A stretch of 64,000 nucleotides of DNA from Cordilura impudica (taxonomy: Eukaryota; Arthropoda; Insecta; Diptera; Scathophagidae). The position numbers and the translations under genes were made by a program. Below are positions 1-12,000 of the stretch, piece by piece; positions within the stretch are counted from its first letter, which is position 1, and the number at the start of each line of letters is the position of its first letter. The stretch lies in NCBI GenBank assembly GCA_963682025.1, contig OY821518.1:37594559-37658558 (forward strand), given 5' to 3'. The notes under the pieces are model-generated. The model made no database searches. It had not been told where the DNA came from and saw nothing but the letters and a program-made list of their open reading frames with translations.

Positions 1-328
1 CGTTTTATCCCGATTTCGAACAAGCGTATACTATTTGAAAGGTATTTCTTTTTAGCCGTTCCGCAAATTTCCAGATTTTTAATTTTTTTCCATTATTTTG
101 AGTAAATTGCATTTAAAGTTGCTACTAACACATACATGAAGTAACACAATGCTATGTGTGTGTTTGGTAAATTTCTTAATGTGTTTGTAATAAAAATGAG
201 TTTGGTTTTTTTTGTGTTGATTTGCGAATTGACTATAATTCATTAGCATACCTTTAGGGTTTTTATTTAATGAAAAAATAAAATTTCCTATAACATGCAC
301 TCGAATCTCGAGGGCTGGAATCGGCTAG
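1..328 (+). mobile_element. Helitron-like family A copy, cut by window start
   Basis: This is the 3' part of a short non-autonomous element found ten times in the window. The right end shows the family hallmarks: a palindromic segment around CTCGAATCTCGAG, a 12-nt spacer and a terminal CTAG at 325-328 followed by T-A. The 5' end lies outside the window. Internal landmarks shared with other copies include GAAAGGTATTTCTTTTTAGC and the ACACATACATGAA region. There is no coding content; the small open frame at 79-300 is a frame through the repeat. Confidence 0.75.
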
Positions 329-482
329 TAAATATAAATAAGATAAGAAACAATACAAAATATCATAAAAAAAAGTGGGTCTGAAAACGCCAAACACTTT
401 GGAGGATTACTGCACGGGCCTAGTACACTTAATCGGACTTAGAGTTTTTCACCGTCTGGACCCTATATGTAGGTGCTCAGTA
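329..482. other. Short spacer between family A and family B copies
   Basis: AT-rich spacer between two Helitron-like ends. I see no gene, RNA or further repeat in it. Confidence 0.4.
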
Positions 483-1544
483 CTAGCAGTACCCCGATGC
501 GCTTCGCTACATCCATCGTAACCGAAATAAAAAAACTGGGTCTAAATTTTTTTTAGAAAACCATTTTATTTATTTTTGGCGATTTTTGATTTTTTCGATT
601 TTTGTTTTTGCGATTTTTGATTTAGGCGATTTTTGATTTTGGCGATTTTTGGCTTTACGATTATTGTTTTTCGCGATTTTCGGTTTTGGGAATTTTTTAT
701 TTTGGCGATTTTTGTTATTCGCGATTTTCGGTTTTGGGAATTTTTGACTTTGGCGATTTTTGTTTCTTTTTTGTTGCTATTTTGGATTTTGGCGATTTTT
801 TTGCGATATTTTATTTTGACCATTTTCATTTTAGCGATTTTTATATTTTACCGATTTTTGGCTTCAGCGTTTTCTGTTCACTGGTCCGATCGTGCCCATT
901 TTTTACTGGATTACCCACATTAATAACTTATGAACTCAGACAAAGTTGCAAGGCTTTCATTATTACAGTACTCCAGATAAATGAATTATATATTTACTTT
1001 GTATGAGGATACCACGCATATTGATCTTTTCTCTCCCAGTTTTTCCGATTAGTAACACTAATAACTTATGAACTCAGTTATATGATATTAAATACTTACT
1101 TTGTATTGGGATGCCACGCCCACTGGTTCGATCACCTCCAGTTTTGAACGAACCACTCACATTAATAACTCATGAAATCAGACTAAGTCCTAAGACTTTA
1201 TCTGCTACAGTCCTCTAGATATATGACATGAAATATTGACTTTGAGTGGTGGGTGCCACGCCCATTGGTCCGATTCCACCCATTTTTCCCCCAACTCTTC
1301 AAATTAGTTTAATATGTACATTTACATAGTTTTAGAATCCTTGCTAACGTAGTACTCCAGATATCAAATGTTAAAATTAGATATTAAAAATTCACTTTTT
1401 ATGCAAAAAAATATAGCCAATTTTTCCTTCCGGATAGGCAGTAACCTACTGTAAAAAATTTAATACGATCGGTTCAGTGGTGTAGTCTCCTATAAATAAC
1501 AAATTAACGTACATACTTACAAAACTCGATTTTTATATATAAGA
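483..1544 (-). mobile_element. Helitron-like family B copy
   Basis: Read on the minus strand the element begins A|TCTTATATATAAAAATCG (end at 1544) and finishes with a GC-rich hairpin (GCGAAGCGC), a short spacer and CTAG|T (483-486). A TC start, CTRR end, 3' hairpin and no target duplication are the textbook Helitron signature. Inside are two tandem components: a degenerate ~16-bp minisatellite built on GCGATTTTTGATTTTG (about 560-850) and about five ~120-bp repeats containing the CCACGCCCA / CCGCCCATTTTT motif (about 880-1400). No transposase frame is present. The open frames at 566-1006 are readings of the minisatellite. Confidence 0.7.
560..850. repeat. ~16-bp GCGATTTTTG minisatellite inside Helitron B
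   Basis: Many degenerate head-to-tail copies of GCGATTTTTGATTTTG. The same minisatellite lies at about 7780-8360 and, reverse-complemented, at about 41960-42000. In each case it sits between the family B terminus or coding relic and the ~120-bp repeats, so it is a structural part of that family. Confidence 0.8.
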
Positions 1545-1594
1545 TGTGGACAGTCTATGAATGTACACTCAGCTAATATAGCTTTTATTGTAAA

Positions 1595-2751
1595 CTAGCA
1601 GATTCCAGCGCTCGAAATTCGAGCGCAAATTCTAATAAATTTTATGTTTTCATTTAATAAAGACCCTAAAGGTATGCCTCAAAAGTCAAGTCATTTTAAA
1701 TGAAGAAATCAAACTGAACACATTAACACAAACACATTAACGAATTTAATAAACTCACACATAGCATTTTATAATTATACCCTATACCACTATGTGGTTT
1801 GGGTATAATGACTTTGTGCTGCTGTTTGTAACAACCAAAAATATTTGACCTAGACCCATCTTTAATTATACCAATCGAATCAGAATCACTTTCTGAGTTG
1901 ATTTAACAATGTCCGTCCGTCCGTCCGTCCGTCCGTCTGTGTGTCCATGTAAAGCTTGTAATCAAACTGCAGGTCGCAAATATGAATATATTTCGGCGAA
2001 ATTTGGAATATAAGCTTTTATCGGCCATGGGATGAACGCTATTGAAATTGGTGAGAATCGGTCCATGTTCAGACCTAGCCCCCATACAAATTAGCCATAT
2101 GAAATCGACATAAATTGCATTAAGATCCAAATTGTCATATAGATCTTACTCAAATTGGGTTTGTATGCGTTCATTACATCCGCTAATGAGTAGTCCAAAA
2201 ATGATCCCTTTGACCCCATATAGAGCTGCTTCCCGATCTTCACTTAAATCTATTAAAAAACAAAAATATTGCCTGATTCTTCTCAAATTTTGTTAGTACA
2301 TATTTTTGCAAAATACAAGAGACTTTACCAAACATGATCAGGATCGGTCCATTTTTGGACCTAGTCCCTTTATAGATATAGCATCCGATATGAACTTTTT
2401 CATATCTGCAGCCAAAAAAATTAATAAAAATCCCACTCAAATTTGGTTTTTGCTTATTTTCAATGTCCAGTTAGTTGGGCCTAAGAGATAGGGTTTCTAA
2501 ACGCATGGTATAGGGTATCGTATAGTCGGTCTAAACCGACTATAATTTTCTTACTGGTTTTATGTATATGTTAGTAGAAACTTTAAACAATCATAACTCC
2601 AAAGAAGTGTTTCAGACGATGAAAATCTGTAAGTCTGGTTAACAGCTAAAAAGAAATACCTTTCAAATGATAAATTTTTTGTCAAAATCGGGGTAAAACT
2701 GTGAAACTTACATCGGTCACAAGAAATCGCCTTGCCTATTAATATTATAGA
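1595..2751 (-). mobile_element. Helitron-like family A copy split by a Helentron
   Basis: On the minus strand the 5' end is A|TCTATAATATTAATAGGC (ending at 2751) and the 3' end is the CTCGAAATTCGAG-type hairpin followed by CTAG (1595-1598). The element is interrupted at about 1775-2557 by a family C Helentron; removing that leaves about 375 bp, the usual family length. The interruption falls in the AACACACACATAGCA / TATGTATATGTTAG region, which is contiguous in uninterrupted copies. The Helentron insertion is therefore younger than this Helitron copy. Confidence 0.8.
1775..2557 (+). mobile_element. Helentron/DINE-like family C copy 1
   Basis: Complete copy of a ~780-bp non-coding element. 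It starts TATACCCTATACCACTATGT, carries a (GTCC)n microsatellite near 1910-1940, and ends with a hairpin around GTCGGTCTAAACCGAC followed by ATAATTTTCTTACT. The sub-terminal segments TACCCTATACCA and TGGTATAGGGTA are inverted repeats. Such sub-terminal inverted repeats plus a 3' hairpin and an internal GTCC microsatellite are known from Helentron-associated elements (DINE-1 of Drosophila). The small open frames at 1903-2130 and 2240-2491 recur in every copy and are not genes. Confidence 0.75.
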
Positions 2752-4532
2752 TCCTTACACCTAGGCAGTAATGAAAGACGATGCAATTGATAGTGGATTA
2801 GCGATTATGATAAAAAAAACAAAAATAGAATATTATGTAACTTAAGCTATTTTCGAGCTCATGTCTCGATTTGGTTATTAGATGGTTTTGGAGATGTAAG
2901 GAGATGCGCTTTAACGCTTCGGATCAAGCAGGCGGCCTAACTTACCGGTCGAATTTATCGGTCATCTCCCATACAGGCCTGATGTGACACGCATTGACTG
3001 CAATACGATAGAGCGTATATTGTAAAACAGTTTCCTATGCCTGAAGAAGCAATTGGTGTGTTTAAAGTGAATACCTCAATCAGAGAAGAAAAGTTGTTTC
3101 TAAAAATTGCTTCAAACACTTGCAAATATATATTAAATATTTATAATGAAGAATATTTTTCTTCCATGAAGTCTAAATTTTATTTAGCACAGATCTTTTC
3201 CAAATCTCAACACAAATTAACAAAAAATTTATGTTTTTTTTTTTTTAATTTTCCCAAAAATAATTACGAAGAACTTTACAGTTCTCATACAATATTTGCT
3301 AAAGCTGTAATTTAATAAACATTTATATTGTGACAATCTCCGGAAATAATTGAAACTAATTTTCAGCTATTCAACAGTATTTTCTAATCTATTCATCAGT
3401 ACATTGCCGACAAACCAATTTATATAATTTACACTTGCTGTTTATCAACTTGATTAATTAAAACTTTACGAAAACTTACACACACTTCCTCCTTTTCTCA
3501 AAAAGAAAAAAAAAAACAAAACAAACGCCCACAAATTGTTGTTATATTGTTGGGACACCCACAACATTTGCCACATCAGGTCCATTACAAAATTATTTGA
3601 GGTTTTTAACTGATTCATCTTGATGTATTTATTAAACGAAATTTCACAAAAAACAGTAAGAAAGTTGTCACACAACTAACAAATCCAACTTCCAGCCAGC
3701 CTGACACCTAATGAAACTTAACAGACATACCAACTGATAACTTTTTGTAGTAATTATGTTAATTCAAAAGTTTCCATTCTTCACTGGTCTTAACAGCAAC
3801 CCCAAGCAGTAGAGTAAACGATTTTAGGGTAGAAAGAGTTTTAGCGGAATTAGCCAAAGGGAAAATGTTTTATCTTAGACAGGTGTTAATTGTTAATGAG
3901 TTGATTGTTTTGTTTTATTAAGCCTCCCCCCGTTCCATCAAAAAAAAAAAAACTTAATAATTTAACAAAATGGAAAATTGAAAAATTAAAATTGTATTGT
4001 TACGTTATTAGGCAAGACGTAACAAGCTTGATGATAAAATATGTAACATAATAATTTATGGTTTTCATTGTGGTATAAAGGGGGCAATATTGCTTTGATT
4101 AATTTGCATAATAAATATTTAGCGAAGATTTTCTTGCAAAATATTGTAATTACAAAATAATGTTTTGTAGTTGGAATTTATGTGTGTACGTTAGAAAACT
4201 AACTAATTTCGAAAATTTGCTGTAAACGCTTGGCTATAGGTGCCCTATAGGAAAATAACGCAAGAGCTGATGATATCTTAGTATGAAAGTGAGGGGTAAA
4301 AATATGGCAGTTCATGTAGGGGAAATGATAATAATTAAGGAAAGAATGAATTCGCTCAACTTTAAAATACACTACAGTACCACTACGTAGGTTTTAACGG
4401 TCATCATCAGGCCTGGGAGTTTCATATATATTTTGAATATTTTTACATTTCAGATTTAATTGCATATTTTTGAACACTATTGTTTATATTTGAATATTTT
4501 AACAATTTTAAAAATAATATAAGCCCTCAAAA
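2752..4532. other. Unrecognised stretch
   Basis: About 1.8 kb with no element or gene I can name. A locally GC-richer patch at about 2870-3050 may be an old coding relic, but I could not read a known protein from it in any frame. The 92-codon frame at 3037-3315 is low-complexity and runs through a poly-T tract, so I do not call it a gene. Confidence 0.3.
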
Positions 4533-5012
4533 TCTCTAACATTAATAGGTAAGACGATTTCTTTTGACCGCCGATTTGTTAAAAAGTTTCCTCCCGATTT
4601 TGACCAAACGTATCTTATTTGAAAGGTATTTCTTTTTAGCTGTTCATAATATTTGCAGATTTGCACCGTCTGGTATATTTTTTTTTTTTTTTTTTGGTAA
4701 AATGTATTTAAATTTGCTACTAACACATAAATAAAATTATGCAATGCTATGTGTGTGCTTATTTAATATGTTAATGTGATTGCAAAAAAAGGACTTTATT
4801 TTCTTCATTCACAACAGTAATTGTGTTGAATTGAAAAATAATTTTGGATATAAACCATTCACAATAATAATTGTGTTGAATTGCAAAATAATTTTGGACA
4901 TGAACCAATAACGCAATCTATATTTAAAAAGTGTTGAATTATAAAATAATTTATGAAATGAAAAAATTAAATTTCCTAGAATTTGCACTCGAATTTCGAG
5001 GGCTGGAATAAT
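4533..5012 (+). mobile_element. Helitron-like family A copy, 3' end eroded
   Basis: The 5' end is A|TCTCTAACATTAATAGG, a diverged form of the family start. The body contains GAAAGGTATTTCTTTTTAGC and the CTCGAATTTCGAGGGCTGGAAT hairpin region, but the terminal CTAG is missing and the copy fades into ATATATTA. At about 4800-4930 it carries an internal tandem duplication of an AATTGTGTTGAATTG-type segment that makes it longer than the other copies. Confidence 0.7.
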
Positions 5013-5770
5013 ATATTATAAATATAAAGAACCAGTTGGTTGAAATTCGCCTTAGGCCGCCGTTGGGAAATGGTTGAAACGGTAAAAGTTTTTCCTTAAA
5101 AAATAAAACACACTTTATTTGAAAAATAAATAAAATATGATTGAATGTATAGCTTGATTAGTGACAATTTTTTTTCTTTTTAAGTCTTCTAATCAAGAAC
5201 TTTACTGAAAGCCATTGTTTTATTTATATATGATATTCTTATAACAAAGAAGTCCTTATGCAAAAACTTGCATACCTTTTAGGTTACACTAGTTTAGTTA
5301 TAAGAGGTGGAGAGGATGCGATTCAAATACCACCCCATTAAATAAATTTATAAATTAAAGGCACATTGAGTTTGGAACTACATTGTTTTGCTTTTAAAAG
5401 GTGTTATTAAAATAAAAATCCCATAATAATTTATTATAACAAATCATGCTTTTCTTGTGAAAAACAGCCGGCAAAGTAGTTTGCGCCCTACTGATATAAG
5501 ATTTGAGGAATCTAAATGACAAACACTTTAATTTTTTTAGATATAGGCGCATTTTTCCATCTGGTAACCTTAAAAATTATTACCGAAGAGTCTCTATGGG
5601 GTGTTGTAGCTAGGAGACAAAATTCTAACTATTTTGTTTTACGTCATTTATTTAAAAGAAGTAACTTTTTAAAACGGCATAAGAAAGTTTCTTTTGTTAA
5701 AAAAAAACATTTATTACAAAAATATAAGATACTTGTAGAAACCATGAATTAAAAATTTATTTATAATTAA
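5013..5770. other. Unrecognised stretch with a 78-codon frame
   Basis: No repeat match elsewhere in the window. The 78-codon plus-strand frame at 5516-5752 is lysine- and phenylalanine-rich and resembles nothing I know; I treat it as a chance frame. It lies next to a decayed mariner pseudogene and could include that element's untranslated end. Confidence 0.3.
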
Positions 5771-6580
5771 AATAGGTCTTAGATCAGCCGTATGGCGCAG
5801 ATTTTTGGGATACCTCTGAAGATCCTTTCTATTTTTAGAATTCTTATTTCGATATCTAGACACTTTTTAGCTTTCCAATTGTTCTTGTATACAAACGCAC
5901 TTATATTTCAGGCAAAAGATCTTCGATTGGGCAACATTGAGGCTAGTTTGCAGGATTTTGGGCTTTTCTCTTATTAAGGTAATCCTGAGTCTTTGTCGCG
6001 TAATGTGAAGATATCATAATATGTAACTGTCGTCAGGGTGATGCTCTTTCAGTAAAGAAATCAACATTTTGGGTAAACAGTACTTATGGTATACCTATTT
6101 GTTTGAACCAATGCTTCGAAATTTCTTCTTCGAATATTGCAATATATGGCAGAGTATAACCTTTTGCTCAAATTAAGGCTTGAATTTTAACCTCAAATTG
6201 GAATTACATTTAGAAAAGTCATTTGAGTTAAATCGATCATTTCCAGCCACTTGAGAGTAGATGAGCGGGAAATAACTTTCGTCATCCAAAAAGTATGATT
6301 TTTTGTCATAATTTCGGCGTTAAGAATTTATTGTGAACAATTGTTCAACTATGTACTCTGGCTACCTGATTTTCTATTTCGACACTTTATTTTAAGTTTT
6401 TTCAATATTTTGCAGATATAACTTTGATCGCATTTCATCTCAGTAGCTGCATCACGTCGCATTTTAAATTTACGTTTAAGCATATACAGAGCTTTTTTTG
6501 TTATTATTGATGGGAATCCTTCCACTTCCACATTTTCTTTTTATTACGTTTCTTCGACGGCATATTAATGAAAACTAACT
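5770..6580 (-). pseudogene. Decayed Tc1/mariner-type transposase
   Basis: Reading the minus strand from about 6565, a short basic N-terminus (MPSKKRNKKK...) is followed, after a frameshift, by a helix-turn-helix-like segment including RRDAATEMKCDQSYICKILK (frame at 6349-6531). Further on, a DDESYF segment (about 6290-6240) matches the first catalytic Asp region of a Tc1/mariner subgroup, and still further YKNNWKAK (about 5880) matches the C-terminal part. Many stops and frameshifts separate these pieces, and the second catalytic Asp region is not recognisable, so the copy is dead. No terminal inverted repeats or TA duplications could be fixed. Assignment is from remembered family motifs, without alignment. 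Confidence 0.6.
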
Positions 6581-7710
6581 TAGATATTCCTGGTAACAAT
6601 TAACATCAGAGCCACCTACAAATTCGATGAGATAGATTTCAAATTATAATAGTTTAATAAGTCTAATTTATAAAATTCACCACTACAATGTATCATTAAT
6701 CGGACTGGTTTCTGTTATTTCAGTCTTCATCCGGGATTTTATTGAACATTGTGATAATTGTAATGTTATAATTGAATAGAATTTTTCTATATGAAATTTT
6801 TATCCTTAGGGCGGCCGTGTGGTTTGAACCTTCGTCTATCTCACATACACTCATACTTGCACTTTTTGGTCAAGCCCTCTAATACACTTACCTAAAGTCA
6901 GGCCTACGAGCAGTGTGGGTAAGAATCAGTGTTCATACCATAGATTATTACTTCGTTATAATCTCCTATGATACAACTCTGTCAATTTGGCTAATCAGGC
7001 CTAACGTATTAGTGTAAATAAAAAGCTCTTTATTACATATTTCACCCGACATTTCGACAATTATTGTTGTCTTGATTATTATTTTTGAATTTTTTAATAT
7101 TTATGCATTCGTACTTCTAATTTGCACTATTCTCAGTTTCGTAAGGGTTGCCATATATGACGTTTGTACATTCTATATATTGTACTTTTTACATATATTA
7201 GAGATGTTGCTCTGAAGTGAAATTTTAATAGATTGTTAGATTTGACTTGTTTTTAATTTTTATATTGTTTTTATCTCATCACTCGTTAAAATTTTAGGTA
7301 TTTGGATCTGGTCACCCCTAAAAATAGTTAGTCCACAATTCGTACATGGTGTTGCAAAACGAGGTCTAAATATATATAATGTTTAGTTTTTGTTTTCATT
7401 AAAACCCAAAAAATTATACGAAGACGTATGAGTGATAGTTAAGTATACGTCTGCGTTACCATTCATCGAATTAGCTTGTCCGCGATTACTTTAACGAAAT
7501 ATTAAGATTAAGGAGATTATTTAATTATACAAATAAAAATTTAATAAAAACTTGTACATAAAATATAAATTAATAAATAGATTTAATACATGGTAATTTA
7601 CATTGGACTGCATTTTATTCGGTTTTTAGTTTCTAAATAACTGTAAGTACATATATTTTAATTAATATTGTAACGGTTGTTGGTTTTAATAAAAATAATT
7701 TATATATATA
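6581..7710. other. Unrecognised stretch
   Basis: AT-rich, no repeated element recognised. Around 6800-7060 there is somewhat less biased sequence ending in an AATAAAAAGCTC-type signal, which could be the end of an old element, but no protein motif can be read. Confidence 0.3.
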
Positions 7711-8890
7711 CTAGCTGTAACCCGATGCGCTTCGCTGCAGAGCTGGGAATACAGAGAACTGTTGTATTTATTAGATTTTATTTTATTATTGGCGATTTTT
7801 GATATGTCGATTTTTGTTTTTGCAATTTAAGATTTTGGCCATTTTTGACTTCGACGATTTTTTTTCGGGATTTTTGATTTTGGGAATTTTTGCTTTTTCC
7901 GATTTTTGAGTTCGACATTTTATTCGCGATTTTCGGTTTTGGTAATTCTTGACTTTGTCAATTTTTTTTATTTTAGATTTTAGCGATTTTTGTTTTTTGC
8001 GATTTTTAATTGTGGCGATTTTTTATATTAACGATTTCTGTTTTAGCGATTTTTATTTTTTGCGTTTTTTGTTTTAGCGATTTCTGATATTCGAGAGTTT
8101 CGGTTTTGGCGATTTTTGTTTTTTGCCATTTTTGGTTCTAGCAATTTTTGTTTTGGCAACTTTTGTTTTTATCGGTTATTGTTATTTACGATTTTCGTTT
8201 ATAGCGATTTTTGACTTTAACGATTTTTGTTTATTTTGTGATATTTGATTGTCGATTTTGTGATATTTGATTGTCGATTTTTGTTTTTGCGATTTTTGTT
8301 ATTCGCGATTTTCGGTTTTGTAAATTTTTGATTTTGGTGATTTTTGATTTTGGCGATTTCGTCATTATTTTCCACAACTACTCACTTTGGTAATTAATGT
8401 ACTTGTCAAATTTTCAAGACTGCCATTTTCATAGTACTTCATATTTTTTTGTATAGGAGGTGTCATTTTTGGGCAACTACTCACATTAATAACTTATGAA
8501 CTCAGAGAAAGTCCCAAGGCTTCTTCCACTACAGTACTCCAATTATATGATATTAAATATTTACTCTGTATGGGGATGGCTTGCACATTGGTTTGATCCC
8601 GCCCATTTTTTGTCCGACTATTCACATTAATAACTCACGAACTCAGACAAAGTTCCAAGGCTTTTGAAACTACAATACTCCAGATATATGACATTAAATA
8701 TTTACTTTGAATGGGGGTGATACGCCCCACTGATCTTATCCCGCCCATTTTTTCCTAGTACTAACGTTGATAACTAGTGAACTCACGCAAAGTCCCAAGG
8801 CTGTCACTATTATAGTACTCCAGTTATGTGATATTAAACACTTACTTTGTATAGGAGGTGGCACGCCCACAGGTCCGATTCCGCCCATTA
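7711..8890 (-). mobile_element. Helitron-like family B copy
   Basis: The minus-strand 3' end is intact: the GCGAAGCGCATCGGGTTACA segment, then CTAG|T at 7711-7714. Upstream in element orientation come the ~16-bp GCGATTTTTG minisatellite (about 7780-8360) and four to five ~120-bp tandem repeats with the CCCGCCCATTTTTT, ACTCACATTAATAAC and CAGTACTCCAGATATATGA landmarks (about 8450-8890). The expected 5' start (TCTTATATATAAA) was not found, so the 5' end is probably truncated near 8890. Confidence 0.7.
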
Positions 8891-9322
8891 GATTTATGTT
8901 TTTGAGAAAATTTTCGTACGTTTCGATCTCTTTTTTATTGTAGCTCTTAGCTCGTAAATAAAAGATTTAACACTTTTTAATTAATGTCCAATTCATCTAT
9001 ATTTTTTTCAAAACTATAACTTTATTAGCAAATTTTTTTAAATGCTGGATCAGATTAACTTTTTGTACATCTGATAAAAATGTGTTTTCAGAATTGGTTT
9101 AATTGCTCATTCTATAAGCCATCTGATTGGTGCTACTATCACTATTTATATTGGCATATCGGCATCTCTGTTAATCAGCTAATTTATTTTGTTGAAGTAC
9201 AAATTGTGAGTATCTCTGACAAAAAACTTTAAATTTAGAGGGGAAATACAACACTTTTGTTTAAAGTGAACTATTGTATTTAAAAGGCTCTAAAAAAGCA
9301 CTTAAGGCCACTTATTTTTAAA
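8891..9322. other. Unrecognised stretch
   Basis: AT-rich sequence between two mobile-element fragments; nothing recognised. Confidence 0.3.
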
Positions 9323-9825
9323 AAAACATATACAAACCAAATTTGAGAACAGTCTGTGTAATATTTTTCTTTTTTGATAAATTTAAGTGAAGATCGGAAA
9401 TCGGTTCCATATGGGGACTATAACAAAGAATTGCCCTATAGGGTTTGTTTTTTTGATTACTAACAAATGGATGTAATAACATTAAGCAAATCCAATTTTA
9501 CCGAGGGCTTTATGATAATTTGGATATTGTGGCAATTAACCTCTACGAGTCATTTGCATGGGGTCTGAACATGAACCGATTTTCACAAATTTCAATAGCG
9601 ATAATTCTACGGTGGATAGAAACGTATGTACTAAATTTCATCAAAATATATTCATATTTGCGACCTGGAGTTTGATTAAAAGTTTTACTGACAGACGGAC
9701 GGACATCGCTAAATCGAAAGTAATTGAGAAAGTGATTCTGAGTTGGTCGGTATAACAAAAGATGGGTCTAGGTCAAAAATTTTTGGTATTTACAAATATC
9801 AGCAGAGAGTCATTATATCCTGTCC
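9323..9825 (-). mobile_element. Helentron/DINE-like family C, truncated old copy 2
   Basis: Matches the family from the ATATACAAACCAAATTTGAG landmark to the AGTCATTATA segment near the 5' end, with many substitutions. The 3' hairpin end and the outermost 5' bases are missing, and the GGAC microsatellite has shrunk to about two units (9690-9705). It is the most diverged copy in the window. The paired opposite-strand frames at 9543-9758 are not genes. Confidence 0.65.
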
Positions 9826-12000
9826 ACATAAAAAGAAAAGCGCCAATTTAGCGCTTTTTAAAAAAGACTCTAAATCTAGGCAAAATGCACTAAGTTGGCA
9901 TCGCTGGCTAATACGCACTTAATGTGTTAGCAACCCAGCTGAATGAGTTTGATCAAATAAGATTTCCAGGAAACAAAACAAATTCTGTAGAAGTATCAAA
10001 GTGCTCTTTAAAGATATCGTAGTTTACATATTTACTGCAATAGTCAGGTGAAGAGTCACTTTGGCGATACACATAAAATGTTGTAAGTCTAAAGCATGAA
10101 AGCTATTCTATTAATACGTATAATTCAAAAGTGTATCCAACTATCGTTAAAAAAAATGGCTGTTATATCTAACGGTAACAGGTAACTCATAAAAAATCTC
10201 TAAATTTATTGTAAAAGTTATTTAACCATTTAACATAAATATATTTTATCAACTTATTGTTATTACACACATTCTCTACTGGGATGCAATACCGTAAATT
10301 CATTGTGATATTAGGATATTTGCCATTATACATTCTCCTCGTCCTAAATATATGTCGCCATGGAAACATGGATAATTTCCACCTATACAGTTGTAATATA
10401 ACTGTATAAAATTGTGGTTAAAATTGGTGCCACTTGAAGCCGCATTAGTCATTTGTTATGTATCAGGGTATGTATCAGGGTATGTTCGAATGTTTTTTTG
10501 TGTTAGAAGTGGCATCATCTGTTAAATTCTCCCATTTACAATGTTAAATATGTATGTAGATACAAAATAATTACAAGTGTGCATGCATAAAAGTACACTT
10601 TTGTATTTACAGACATGATATTTTATGCATTAGAAAAGTATAAAATTAAAACGGCAGTAACTAAGTATATGCAGCATATACTGTGCTCAGCAAGTAAGGC
10701 AAGTGTAGAAATAAAACTAAAAATTAACTTGTGATTACACCAAAAAAAAAAGGAATGAAATTTAATATAAATAATTTTTTTGTACAATGGCGATTAAACA
10801 ATAAAAACAAATACAAGCAATCTTACTCAAATATTTATTGTGGTTGAGATCTTAATATATTTCTATGGTTTTAAGGCATAATAGCATATATCCATTTTTG
10901 CTACTTTTCAGCAGACTATTTTAAAGCTGTGGAATGTTTCATTATTCCATTTGCAATGGCAGTATTAGGCAAATATATACCGATAATGTATACTGTAGGT
11001 AGTCGGATATGAACTACATTTAAGCATATCTTGAGTTATGCTATTATGCCTTGAGAACACAGATCTACCACATTTACTCAAATTTCATGGTCATGGTTTT
11101 GATTATATGGTTTTTATTATAGTCGTATACCCACAAAAACTTTCTCAATTGTTGTCTGTGAACCGAGAGTGATTATCTAATTAAATTCCACATACTCTCA
11201 AGTCATAGTGTATTTTATTTGTACTTATATAGATCATTTTGGATGGAAACCATAATACTGCCAGTATCTGTATTTAACCATACCACTTGTGTGTGTAGTT
11301 TGTAGCTTCTACGAGTATAAGGCTGATGAAGCTGCTGTTTTTGTTAATGATGTTGTGCAACTAAAAATCCTCTTAATGTTATAAGAGGACTTATGCGTTT
11401 TTGAAAACTAATAAACCTCCAAACTATTAGTTGCGTATGTAATTATTGACAACATGTTGTCATAATATTAATGTTGTAGCTTTACTAGAACTTGATGAGA
11501 AAACGGAGAGAGATCAACAACTGTGGATAAGAATCTTCTAAATTGAAATAGAAACGGGTTGATTAATTTCACAAAATTCGAAGATTATTTAACACTCTTG
11601 GTGTTACTTCCACAAGAATACTGCAACAATAAGTAAACTGGTCATCTTAGTTATCCTAAAGGGATCAACTTCCGGCAGCAAAATTTTATCATATATTTGG
11701 AATTAAGCAAAAATGCAATATGTCGGATATTGAGTGTCCTGTAGGGTGGTTCGGTCTCAATACAAAAAGAAAAGATATTCTGTAATTCTCTCTTTTTCTC
11801 TTTTTTATTAAAATTTTATGTGTCGAAAACATAAGAAAATTATAACAAAAACATTAACTGTAAACGCACTTCCAGTTGTGCTCTGCTCGCGCTTTTGTTG
11901 ACATATAGATTAATACACAAAAACTTCAATAAGAGCATTAATATTTTTTAAACCTGTTTAACTTTTTAAACTCTTTCTTTTAACTCATACTCTCTATCTG
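9826..12000. other. Unrecognised stretch before the TCTAA satellite
   Basis: Just over 2 kb without a recognised element or gene. Small structures seen: an AAAAGCGC...GCGCTTTT hairpin at 9835-9860, a TATACAGTT...AACTGTATA hairpin at about 10391-10416, and two direct copies of GTATGTATCAGG-like sequence at about 10458-10485. The 60-codon frame at 10187-10369 has no recognisable content. Confidence 0.3.

Noticed and set aside
566..1006. Open frames on both strands
   Set aside because: They translate the GCGATTTTTG minisatellite inside a Helitron.
1903..2491. Small open frames recurring with similar protein sequence (MDLMAIYVDFIWVICMG-type and MSGIFINFFGCRYEKVH-type) here and at 20758-21439, 29504-30043, 54802-55400, 59748-60391
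   Set aside because: They are readings of the non-coding Helentron family C in each copy. Similarity comes from recent DNA-level copying, and the frames exist on both strands at once.
6810..6850. tRNA-like GGTTTGAACC word
   Set aside because: It resembles a T-arm word, but no acceptor, D or anticodon stems can be arranged around it.
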